From: Catonia carolina
Taxonomy: Eukaryota; Arthropoda; Insecta; Hemiptera; Achilidae
NCBI GenBank assembly: GCA_035578175.1
Contig: JAQMRL010000003.1
Location: 25,634,172 to 25,698,171 of the forward strand
Direction: 5' to 3'
Length of the DNA: 64,000 nucleotides
How positions within the stretch are numbered: the first letter of the stretch is position 1; each line of letters opens with the position of its first letter. Below, one piece after another: positions 22,998 through 36,436 of this stretch. The notes below the pieces were generated by a model that was given only the letters and a program-made list of their open reading frames with translations, had not been told where the DNA came from and did not search any database. A program made the position numbers and the translations under genes.

Positions 22998-25900
22998 CTG
23001 CAAAACAAATAAAAACAAACAATTTTAGGATCTTGCAAACAAAACCTAGCAACCAAGGGTTGCTTTGCATTTATATTTAATTTCACTTACTGATTTTACA
23101 ATATTTTTTATAGAAAACGGAAATGTAAGACTTCCGAGAATCTTACAGTTTTAATAATATAAATTCTTACAATGTTCAGCTTTCAAATTTGGCTACACTT
23201 TGGCCTGGTAGATGTCTACTGGATGTTCTTCAGCTGTGGTATATGTGAAAAGAATTCTAAATAATCCCCATTTCTACTTTACTAATTATAAATTATATAT
23301 TATTAATAAATTATTTTATCAAACATCCTATGTATGATTTTTAAACAGCTGTATTATTTAAAATTGAAATGTATATTTTTCTAATCACCAGAATATGGTA
23401 ACATAAAACACTTACCAATGTTTATAGCGCTTTCGTGTATCTTGTACACATCTTCAGTAAATTGAAATTTATTTTAAGTCAAAATTTCAAATTTCCTGCT
23501 CCTACCATGGTAGATAAGGAATAGTCGATTCTTATATTTAAAACAGTCTTGCCAACTTAATCAGTTGATTGTCGTATTCAATCTGTGTGTTCATTAATTT
23601 TTCCCTGCTATTGTATTTATAAATATAATATTAAAAAAAGGAAATCGAAAATTCTCCAATGTAACTGAACACATGATTAAAAATAAACATAATATGTCAA
23701 ATATAAAAAATAATCTAGAAATACTGGAAATAAATAACAGACAAAATGAAATTGAAATTTTGGAAAAATATTATATTTATAAATACAATAGCAGGGAAAA
23801 ATTAATGAACACACAGATTGAATACGACAATCAACTGATTAAGTTGGCAAGACTGTTTTAAATATAAGAATCGACTATTCCTTATCTACCATGGTAGGAG
23901 CAGGAAGTTTTAAATTTTGACTTAAATAAATTTCAATTTACTGAAGATGTGTACAAGATACACGAAAGCGCTATAAACATTTGTAAGTGTTTCATGTTAC
24001 CGTATTCTGGTGATTAGAAAAATATATATATTTTAATATTAATAAATTATATATTTACTATTTATAAATTATAATTTACTATTATAAATATTAGTTTCTC
24101 CAATCACTTCATAGTTAGAATCCCATACTTTTAGCGTCAAATAGAGTCTAGGGTTCACTGGACCTCTTTCAGTGAAGGTCTAAAAATGAGCGACTGGGTA
24201 TACTGAAATGTATAGTATGTGATATGGTAATCAGGCAAGAACACTGGTACCAAGAAGAAGAAAACTGAAATGGAGGGGAGGGAAGCCACCTGCCTGTATG
24301 TTACTATTATAATCATTTCACAAAAAATTCCTAGCATAAAAGCATTAGCTCATGTGACTGAATAGGACTAGTATTAAAAACTACATTAATACTTGTAGCT
24401 AGAACTATAAATAAAAAAAATATATATATAAAACCCTATCGAAACATAAATAATGTTAATAGATGTATAACTGTTAAAATCTAGATAATTTATGGGAACT
24501 GAAAAACACTACTACATAAACAGACTGACTAATGTTTTCACAAACTACAATAGTGCACAGTATTTATTGACTGGCTTCCAATACCAAACTGGTTACTATC
24601 TATCCCCACCACTCCACTTTGCATTATAACCACTGCATATTTAGAAAACCATGTTCCACCCAAAAGATATACTTCTAGATTAATATTTATAGCAGCCGCG
24701 TCAGCTCGTGATCCGTGTGAGGAATTTCTGTTACGGTATGCAATGAAAGATTATACTATTCATAAAAAAACATTTATCATAATGTTCTTGTCATTATAAA
24801 GTAACCTTTTGTTTTATTATTTCAATTTATTCTATAATATAGTAACTCTTTTACTTTTCTTTCATTGTATTTATTAATATTTAGTAATTATTTACAGTTT
24901 GAGTCAGGCAGTCCTCAGGAATTAAAATATGTACGTAGTATAGAAAATAAGGAAATTAAAAAATATATATTTCATAACATTAATTTATAGGCCTAAATAA
25001 TTAGTAGCAAATTATGATTATGATTTTTTTTACCTCAGTCCTAATCAGTACCTAATCATAATCCATTTGGATTATGATTTTTTTACTGAGGTAAAAGAAA
25101 ATCGAATGGTTAAGCCAATTCCGAGTCCTTTACGCGATTCTTCATCACAGTTTTTTATAACTGATGCAATAATTTGTCGCACTTCCGAATGAATTACCGC
25201 TTTATTTTTCCGGGAAGACAAATTAAAATAAAACAAAAGATATGAAAAATACACGTTGAAATTTACCTAACACAAAACACACAAAACTAATAACTTTTGG
25301 CACGTTAACACGCTTTAAATTTCAAAATAAAAATCACTTTAGTGATCAAAAATCATGAATAATGATTAACACATCCGAGACGCATTAGCACAAATGTACA
25401 ACTGTATATTGTGACACATGTATCCGTTGTGAAAAGCAATAACATGTAGGCCTATAATAAATAAATACATTGACATAATAATAATATTTACATGATGACT
25501 AAATGTTTTTGTACTGCACGATAAGACAAATATATTACTCACATTCTATTACGCCACCCGTCCCACTTCCCCAGGCGACAGAGATCATGAGCTGGCGCGC
25601 GTATAGTATGTGATTGTATTTTTTTGGATAATGTAACTACTGTCCATACATGTTCAAAAAGCCAGCTATGTTTTTATAATTGTGGCTGAAATCCCTAATA
25701 AACTAAATATGTAATTGATTATGCTTTATCAGTTGACTTACCCCTTCTTTAGTGCATGTACAAGTAACACAGGGTGATATGTGTTCTGTGGCACCAACAT
25801 CTATAGCAACTGAACCAACAGCGCATGATGCTCTATCACGCCATGCTGATAAATCAACATCAGGTATTGTATTACATGGCACTCTGGGATTCCTGTATCA

Positions 25901-28900
25901 ATATAGAAAAATAAATTAATTTCTATTTCATTTTTTCATTTGCTGTTCTGACAAACAGTCATTGACATCATTTTCTCTTCTTCTTCTTTTTCTCCCCCTT
26001 CTTTCTTACCATTGAAGTAATGGTGAAGCTGATTTCCATCTCTTCCATCTCTTGCATGGTTCTACCTCTTCCCTTACCTTACCCCTCTATCTGGTCTCAC
26101 AGCTCACTCCCTGTCAACCATGCTGCTTTGTTTCTTTTGTTCCTGTCTCCATGAACTGTTTCGATTTTCTATCACTGTCCATTCTGAGAATGTAGCCAAA
26201 ATACTTCAACTGTTTAAATGTATTAAAGTACACAGCTAATATTAATAAAAACTATATTTAAACATAATTATACAATATAGAAAAAACCACCAAAAACACA
26301 CTAGATGACTCACCTGATTTAAAAAATCAATAGGTTCCTTCAGTTTCATGTATTCATCATGAGTTACAATGTAGATATCGTGTGCACAATTTCGTCAATC
26401 ATTGTCATTGACATTGTGATGAGAGGCTGATGAAAGTGTGCACACTACATTTATATAACAACTGATGATGATATCCGAAAAGACCTATTAACTTTTTTAA
26501 TCAGGTGAGAATCATCTAGTGCATATTTGGTGGAGTTTTCTATGTTATATAATTGAAGGCGCCAAGGGAAAAACAGGCTCAGTCACATTTATTTAATTTT
26601 TCAGGAAACAGTTTTCAAGATTTAAAGCAGTTTGCAAATTTTTTGTAAACTAACTTTTATCAGACTAACAAACTTTTTAAAATCTCAATACTTAGTAGCT
26701 CTTTTAATTTAACTGTTTGATAATGTATTTCATTATAAAGAAACTTTGTATCAAATTTAATCAAAAATGTTCAACTGAAGTACCATTTTTCAGTTAAAAA
26801 GGTGGCTCAGTCCAAAACGGAGCTTATTTTTCCCCAGCACTTGATTATTTTTTATATTACAAGGGACTGAGCTCGTTTTGCTCAAAATTGTATGAATGGT
26901 TGCATTTATTAAGTTAACATTATTCCAAAATATTAAAAAAACAAACTTTAGAAAATTTTTTACTCAAAATTGTATGAATGGTTGCATTTATTAAGTTAAC
27001 ATTATTCCAAAATAAATATTAAAAAAACAAACTTTAGAAAAAATAGATTGAGCCTGTTTTCCCCTTGACAACTGCAATTGAACAGGTGAACGGAAAAAAG
27101 TTGCACGTAACAAAAACAAATTTTTACAGAAAGTGAAAGATACCATCTGATTCTTAGCATTATAACGATTTTTCACTGTATGACGATTTCGTTTTAAGAA
27201 TTTCCGAGACTTTAGTTACAATTCTACCCGTTAGAATTCACTATTATGATCAAATAAAGGATTTATAGAACGTATTCCACTGAAACCTCAATTTTGTAAA
27301 TTTTGTCAGTTGCAACGTTTTTGTGTTGAGCCATTCAATAATGAACAATACGCAGGAGAATGTTTAACAAAATAATTCTATATAATTAGTATGTAAGTTA
27401 ATGATATTACACTGAGTAATAAACTTACATAAATGGGTCTGGTAGATCGAGTGCAGCTCTTTGAATAGTCTGGATGTTATCAAGATTATTACAAACTATT
27501 TTTGATATGGTTGTCTTCCTGATTTCAGTCAACTGAGCTGGTGTAAACCTCAACAATGGGTCACTAGTTTCATACCTGTAAATAAAATATTGTTAAGACT
27601 TTTTATTTATTTATTGTGAATAAATATTAAGCCCTATACAATTCCTTAATTTAATTTTAAAATAACAAAATTCTAAGCATTCTTATTAATTAATTTAATT
27701 TATCAAAAGTTTGAATGGTTCATACATTAGTAGAATATAATTATGGTACTTATTGCCGTAAGCATGTCATCTAATAATTTTAACCCAATAATACACAATT
27801 TATCTTAGAAGTTACTGAGGAATAACTTTAAAGTATTTGGAAAAGATCTCTTCTATTCTGTAAAATATTTCTCAATCAAGTATTCTCTTAGAATTTTTAA
27901 AATTAAATACAGATTTCCAGAGCTGTTTAAAGCTTGTGTTAATTGATTGATGCAAACCTACCTGTGCAAGTAGGTTTTTGTTCAAAATAATTAGTGTTAT
28001 GTTTAGCAACATAATAATTAATTTTGTTTCTTGAGCTAAGATTGTGGATATTTAAATTCTGTAAAAAAATATTTTGGTTTATATAGGTACATTACATTTA
28101 AAAAATGTACAGAGAAGGAACGGTAAATAAATGAAGCTCCTTAAATAATGGTCTTTATGAGGTAGTTGGTTAGGCTCCTACCACACACCAAATTGCTTTT
28201 TCTGAATTTTAAAAACTGATTTTGTGTTACTCTGTGAAGACACTTAACCTTGCCTTATTTCATGAACTAACCTATTAATACACAAAACCTTGGTCATCTG
28301 AAATTGGCTTAACACTATTATTTAGGATAACTGGCAGCTTACTGCGAATAAACAACAATAATCACAAATTAATCTACATTAAGATAAAAATATTCTTTCA
28401 AATAACAAATCATCACAACAGGGTGGCTGATCATATGTTAGAACACTACACCTTTAGTTTATAAATTGATGAATTTTTATTTAGCAAAAATTAGTTAATT
28501 TTTTATAAGTTGGAAAATATTTTAAATTATTTCATAATCATAATCATAAACAATATGGATTAGGCCTCCTGCCCTATTCAAACTTCAAACTTAATAGTCT
28601 GCTATTTCATGAAAGAGTTGGGTTGGCCCGTCTCTTCCGAGGTGATCAAATATCATATTGTCCAATTGATAAGTAAACACCTGTTTGGGTGTACAATTAT
28701 CTGGCAACTGCCACAAATGATTGAACCACTCTTGCCTGTATTTTCGAATAGTTGATGCTTAATATCTTCATTTCATTTATGGTTCAGCAAACAATATCCT
28801 ACTAAAAGTATTAAAAATCCCATCTCAGCATCCTCTATTCTTGATATCTGCTGATAGTCAGGGTCCAACACTCTGAACCATGCTGTAAAACAAGCAGATA

Positions 28901-31900
28901 CAGGTTGTAATAAAATGGTCTCCTTCAGTACTTTACCAACCAACATTTTCCTCAAACTGTATATGTGACTTTGTAATTCCTCCAATTTGATTTCTGCATC
29001 TCATGATTGCATGTAAGATATATCATATATATTAAGTAAACAAATTAATGCACCTGTTGTAAGGACTTGTCACTCAGAACTACTTTGCTTTGAGATCACT
29101 ACTCCTGAAACCCTCATCTTTGTCCTCTCCAAAGAAAAGGAGGTTATATCGCTCAGGGGTTTAAATTATTAGGTTTAGAAAACAGACTTTCAGATCAACA
29201 TAGTTATTAAAAAAAACAAAATTTGAAATAAATTAACTGATTCAAAGGAAGAAAAATTTAGCCAGAAACCGAATATGTTTTAGTTAAAAAAAACAATGAG
29301 TTTTGAACATAATCCAGACAGTAGTACAACAAAAATTATCTTTAAAATACTTTACAATTTTGAATTTCATACCTGTCTTCAGAATTTTAATGAGATTTTG
29401 TGAATTTTTAATAAGAAATACTGACCAAAATCTATCACATGATCTGATTCTTCTGAACTGATGTCCAATGATACAAGCAAAAGTGCGGCCAATAACACCT
29501 CCAGGTAATGGTGTCTCACTCATTCCTCCAGGAAAGAGATCAATATCATCAACATGATCATAAACAGATGACAAAGCTTCTATCTGTTCCAAGGGGATTT
29601 CGTTGCTGAGATCTTTAAAATCTTTAGCATATGTCAGATTGCATATTTTACGGTAATAATTATAGCCTCTGATTCCATGGTCACGAGCTAAAAATTAGAC
29701 AAATATAAGAATTATTTATTGGGTTATTACCACAACAAAAAACTGAGATTATAGGTTACCATAGACTAGGATTACTGGCCAATTTTTTTTTTTTTTTTAC
29801 TTTTTTTAACCCTTTCAGTGCCAAAACAATATTTAAAAGTTTGATCTAAAGCCATTTAATTTGAATAAGGGTGTAAAAAATGTGCCAGCCCTTATTTCGA
29901 AAACTTGCAGGCATAAGCCTGCCATTGCCAACCAAAATTTCAATATTACAGAAAAATAAAATTTCTTGTTGAAAATTAATTTTTATTACGTTCATAAAGA
30001 AAAGAAATAATTTTAACACTTAAAATATTCCAAATTTATGGTATCTGAATGGTGGTTTTAACATGTTAAAATTTCCAGACCCTAGCCGGGAATCAAACCT
30101 GGGACCTTTCGCTTTGCAGGCTAGTGCACTAGTCACTATGCCATGGAGGCGGTTTCAAAATACATTATTCCATTAATTTTTGTTTAAAAGTTTGGTTATC
30201 TGGACGTTGGCACTTTATGCATAACTTATGGACATGAATCAATTGCTTTATAAGAACAAAAATAAAATAAAATCTAAAAAATAACCCTAAAATTTGTTAT
30301 TTATTAAAAAAAACATCTAAAATAAAACCTCACCTCTTTGCATGTTTAAGGATATTAAATCCATCCCTGAAAATGGTACAGATTTCCGTTCAAACAGATG
30401 GTTTGTAACTTCTTCTGTAATAAACTGATCAAGAGTTTCCATTGGTGTATCTACAAGACCTAACATGATCTCATCAATTATACCAGGTCTGTACAATATA
30501 TCTGGATTAAAAAAGTGATCTCTTAATTGAACTGGTGGTTCAAGGTTTCTGTATGAAGAATCTACTCTACGGAAGAATGGTCTTAACAAGCTGTGGCCAA
30601 AACGGAATGCAGCCGCTGAAAATTCATTCAGAATCGTTGCATCACAATTTGGATCGTAATCTGAAAATTTCAAAGATGGAGGCTGATTAATATAATAATT
30701 TTTATAACTGAAAAAAGCACATAAAAAAGAAAATCAGACATACTTACTTAAGTCACTTAAAAATTGGAAATGTGTCGCTGGCATGGAAAAATAAATATCA
30801 AAAGAGATTAATATTACCTAAATGTAATAATAAGAAAGAAGTAATTAAGAAAATTAGAAAAAAAATTAAGAAAGATTCATCGACTACTCTGTTAGTATTC
30901 CGTTTAAACCCATGGTCAATGTAACCTCACACATGGAGAAATTTTGTAAAAATTAAAAGCAAAGAGTAAGAACTATTACCAAAAAAGCATTGAGATCGTA
31001 GGTTATTGTAGTCTAGGGTTACTTTGGCCCACTTTTTGGTTTTATAAACAAAACATCATAAAGCATGTTTTCTAAACATAAACAATGAAGTATGGAATAG
31101 GAGTACACGAATAAAGAAAATCAAAGAAATTTATAAAAGTTCTGAAAAAAGAAAATTTATTCATGGACATAAATCAACAAAATGAATGAAACCAGATTAA
31201 TAAAGAAAATATTTAATTTTTATAGAAATAGAATACCTAACATAAACAAATTGATTGAAGGAAATTCATGATGACTCATAGCTGACCACACACACTGACA
31301 CACACATGCTGACTGTTTCATTGTACTCTGCTGACCACGCACCTAGTGCAAGGTGGAGAGCTACTCCTTTTACCAAAGAAAAACTAAACTTATTGGTTAT
31401 AATTTTTTCAGATGTTCAACCGTGCAAGTGTTGAAAAATGAGTTTTCAACATAAAAAATTATATTAAAGAATCTTATTAACCTTATTAATATTAATATTA
31501 TTTTATCTTATTTTATCTTCTTTAATAGTAAAGAGGTCAAAATTTAAGGAAAAATATTGCTGAATTTAGATTTTCAGAGAAAAAGAAACAAAAATCACCA
31601 AAATGAAGAGAAGAAAGCAAGAAACTACAGAGTATAAAATGTAGGAGTTTGGAAGAGAAAGAAAGCTAAAATGCGATTCCTACTGGTCATAACCCAAAAT
31701 TGTGAATTTTCATAATCAGTAAATCAAAAATTTAAGGGGAAACAAATGAATTTTGAAAACAAAATAAAAGTACTAAGAAAAATCAACCTACCATTGTAAT
31801 AACCTTCATTTTGCAGTGTTAAGTGATGTTTGCGTATTCCATCCCAACCAAATATACGAGGCAGAAATTCATTGTAGATCAAATGTTGGTACATAGCACC

Positions 31901-34900
31901 CATTATCCTTCTCGCTTCATAGTACAATGTATCATCATTCCAATGAGGATTAAGTGAAGCCAATGATGAGGCAATACGATTGTGTTCTCGCAACAGTACT
32001 GTGTGTAGTGCTCCCAAGCCTGGTTGTTCACTAGCTCTTGCATCACCTAGAAATACATCATAATCATTCGTTAAACTTTAGTTGAATTATATCTAGGTTA
32101 CAATATTTGAATTGATCCGTACACTTTTGTTAGTAAGGTACAAACACTGTGTTGTTTCTTGAGTGTGTATGCAATCTGCATAACCTACCAAAACAAACAG
32201 AACAAAATGCACCAAACCAAAACCAACCAAACAGTGAAGTTTCTAGGAGTGTCACTGTATATATATTTGTTTTGCGATTTTTATTCCAATCAAATCTGTA
32301 GTAAAATACCATTTGGGGTATTCACACTAAAACAATTGCCAGATTAAATGATAAAAAATATTGCTAACAGCAGTTTATTATGGTTTAATGCTATCTCATA
32401 TCCGGTATACTATATTAGTTAGAGGAGATTCTTCATGGGGCAGTACGGAAAGAGTTTTTGAAATTCAGAAAATAACAATTACGTGTATGGGGTGAGAGGA
32501 GCAAACCACTTAAACTAATGTAGGTTGTTATTTAAGGAGTTTTTATCTTGACATGTACTAAGCTCCTTTTTGGAGGTTTCTGGAGGTAGTTAACAGAAAA
32601 AACACTTAACAGGTATTAGATTTATAAAGTATACAGCCAGTATAACTAAAACTTCACTAGTAACTATAGCTACTTAGATATAATGAAAATTATCATGATT
32701 TACATTTTATGTTCACATAAAGCCAGCTTATCATCAAAATCTACTGTAACCTATACACAACTTTATAAACTCTAGTTACAATAATAATTATAAAATATTA
32801 CCAGCTCTGAAGCAGACTTTAGAAGGTGATCTACATTCAGGATGAGCAACAATTTGAGGCAATAATGGTTTCCCTTTGCCAGTAGGATGTCTTGTCACAT
32901 TCAATTTACCACCAGATAGACTTCGTAAAACTTTAGCTTCACATACATCAGAACCATACACAAATGACATGTCAAGGAATGCGGTCAGTTGGTTTGTTTG
33001 TTCTCTTGGACCTAAATAAAAATTGAAAGGTATAAATGTTTTGATTACAATAAATAATATTACTACAGTAGCATTGGTGAATCTAGGATTCCTCTAATGG
33101 AAAACCTCAAAAATTATTACTTTCATTTAGGCTTAATTTAAGAATTTAAAATGATTCTTTCAAGTTGGTGGTGGATCTATCAGATTTCTTTCAAATCTTA
33201 GTCTTTATAGGTATAAAAGTCTTTACACATAAATATATATTTCTTTGTATTATCAAGGGTCAATTAGTTACCATCAAGGGATGTACCACCTTTAGCATTG
33301 CTCCCCTTTGATTTTTCCCTACTTACAGCATTGTACAGTAGTCTTCAGACCGTATGAAAGTAAGTCATTCCTGCAAGTAAAAGCAAAACAAAGCAAGGGA
33401 AAGACAATAAATCTCAAAATTAACATGTTAATAATGGCGCAACCACAATATAAAACAAATAATATATTATCATTATCTTCTTTTATCCCTTTTCCAAGTT
33501 TCCTCAGGCCAATCCCAACTCAAGTCCACTCTGCTTCTTTCTATTACTGAACCTTCACTCCTCCATTGCTCTTTTGGCATAGCACCTTTTCCCAATTAAT
33601 CCATAACTCAACCCATCCACTTCACTCTTGGTCTCTTGAAAATACCTTTGGTATTTCTCCCTCCATCTCAAAGGGCAGCACCTTTTTGGGGAGTCTATTC
33701 TCCTTACTGACGTAACCAAACCATCCTAGCTTTGTCTGTTCAAATTTTGTCATCAGGGTGTCCACCTCAAATCATTCCCTATTACATCATATCTCACTCT
33801 ATTTTTCTTATCTTTTACAACAACTTCATCTTGAACTACATTTCTGCCACCTGTAGTCTATTCTCTGCCTTCCTTCCACCTGTACACGTTTCTGCTGAAT
33901 TATTCAGTGCTGGCGCAAATATGAAAAAAAAAATTACACACAAAAGTGGTAAAAATAAAAAAAATAAAAGTCACTTTGCTTATTTAAATTTTTTTGTATA
34001 ATAGATTATTTTGATGTAGATTCTGAAAATGAGGTTGCTAAATCTATAGTGTACCGCTGAATAAACATGGCAATTTTAATTTTTGCTTATTTGTTTCATA
34101 GTAAGGACTTAAAATACAGATTTAGAAGGGATATTTTTCTCTATAGCAAAAAATTTATAAACAATTCTGATTTTCAAAATGGGCCACTTTTGAAAAGTTA
34201 TAATTTCATCTGAAACAAAGAAATCTTATGTAAAATGTACCATTTACTCCTCTTGGAGGACAGCAGCTTTTTGGAGATAAAGGTTCTGTGGTTCAAATCC
34301 TAGAAATTGTAGTTGCTTTTATATGGATTTAAATATTAGACAGTGGTTACCGGTGTAGCTACTTTAATAGTTGGGATTCAATTAACCATAATGTCACAGG
34401 AATGGTCAACCTGAGTCTGTACAAGAGTACATCTCATTGGGTCGTGGGGTTGCTTATTGTTCTTAAATTAAAGAGATTGAAATGTACACATATTAGGGAA
34501 AAATGGAGAACACTAAGTTATAATCATGATGGCATTGGTGCAGTAAATCTTCGTATCCAGGGGTAAAAAAACATTTAATTTCTATTTCCTGCATTAATCA
34601 AAGATTTGGAATTAATGATGCTGATTGATGGCAAATTTTCATGAGGAGAATCTTCAGTTGATAAAAATGGCTGATGGCTGACAAGACTTAGTGCAGTAGG
34701 AGCTGAAACTGAACTGGACAAAAAAACCTTATCGTTTTAAATAAATGTAGATTACATTCTATGAGGACAACTTTAAACATTTTCTGTTTCTTTAAGAACT
34801 GAAAATTACAAAAGTAGCATTAAAGGAACTGTGATCTATAAAAAATCATGGTCAGTGATCTGCAAAAAGGTAAATATAAGGAATCTACTTGTTCAGTATT

Positions 34901-36405
34901 ACAATAGATTCGAATGCCCCGCGCCGTCGAACCTTCTAGAATAACGATTTCCCGCTTGTATAAAATCTCATATTGATCTTACATCGATTAATTCTTCAAT
35001 TAGCTCTATGCATGTGTGATCCTTCGTCACGTGGCTCGTGCCCAGCCAATAGCAAAATCCCCTAATTTCTGGTCCTACCGCCATGCTTCCTTCTTCCCCA
35101 AATCTTTTCACTGTAGTTATCTCGCTCAACCCCATCGGACGTGTGGCACTAATCTCTCAACGGACGCTACCTCTTGCGTGGGTTGGCGTCACTTCATTTA
35201 ACGTTGTGTGCCTTTCGATTTCATGTTGCCGTCAGTAATCGCAATTACGGCCCCGATTAACGAATTATGTATTGCTAAATGTGCATTTAATCAATTAACG
35301 ATCTATTCATGTTATTATTCGTTCGATTAATTACCGGACTTTGTAAACTTGCGTTATTCCGCGTTACGAACTTGCAAACCACCTTCCCACACTGCAATTA
35401 CTCGAGGTTCATCAGTGCTTTGTATGTGTCATTAACTTATCAGTGTTTATTGGGTGAAATCTGTACAGATCAAGCCGAACATTTAGTGTACTACAGCGAC
35501 ATCAACGAACGAAGCATCCTGGAAAGTCTAAGCACTCAAAATCGAGTAAGTACCGTTGAAATCGTTATTAATTGCAGTGCCATTTACCTGTTTGTGTTAC
35601 CTTTAACCGCCCAACCTTCCTATTCATTAACGAGCCACGCTTTACGCTTAATGTACGCGTCGAAGCTACATTGCGCCTCTTGTTTCCTGGTGATATTCGA
35701 TCTCACCACCCTAACGAATTCAAGCAGATGTAGGAATTATACCACAATTTAATTACCGCATCAAACACTACTATTTAACCTTACATCTTTTATTAAAATA
35801 AAAGATTAGTATTACCGAGAGTCCTTTGTCCTGGCATAGAACGAGTAGCAGGTATACAAAATGGTTCACCAGTTGTGTAATTAATGTGTGGAAAATACGG
35901 GTCACCAGCTGGCACAGGTATTGGAAAACATTGAGGATGTACAGTCACCATTGAATCACATGAAAGACAATTCAATATGCCTTCGTTAATGAAACCTGTT
36001 AACAACAAAAGAAAAAATGTTATAAAAAATGAAACGTAATCATCCGGTAATTAAATTATTACGATGATAATCAAGACTGGTAGTTACAGACAATCAATGA
36101 CACACTTGATTAACTAACAAGAAATATGTCAAAAACTTGGTTGAACAAGTTTTCTTTAAATTTTTTGATTGTCAATATCTAATTAACAATGATGTTTTAA
36201 AACACAGTGCAGTAAAAATAGTATATTTTACCTTTATTAACAGGAGTGAATGTTAAATCATGGTCAGTGATTTGAGCGATTTGCATCACCATAAGCGAGT
36301 AACGAGTATGAAGATTGGAGACATCTGTGTGGACATGAGTTGACACCAATCTTGGAGAAGGTAAAGGTTTACCATGAGTTGATAATGATCTAGGAGCTCC
36401 AATAC

Positions 36406-36436
<31 letters not shown>

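Larger units (their letters stand above)
23369..24031. mobile_element. Head-to-head Penelope-like 3' ends forming a large inverted repeat
   Basis: 23369-23632 is the near-perfect reverse complement of 23767-24031, with a spacer of about 134 bp. Each arm holds the same C-terminal coding tail ([18 protein letters not shown]), a stop, and a hammerhead-like motif (+ strand 23937-23977; - strand 23421-23461). The peptide resembles the region after the GIY-YIG domain in Penelope-like elements. No reverse transcriptase is present here. Confidence 0.6.

Noticed and set aside
35309..35752. 147-codon open frame as a gene
   Set aside because: Open mainly because the island is GC-richer; no motif or family resemblance, and a donor-like site interrupts it.
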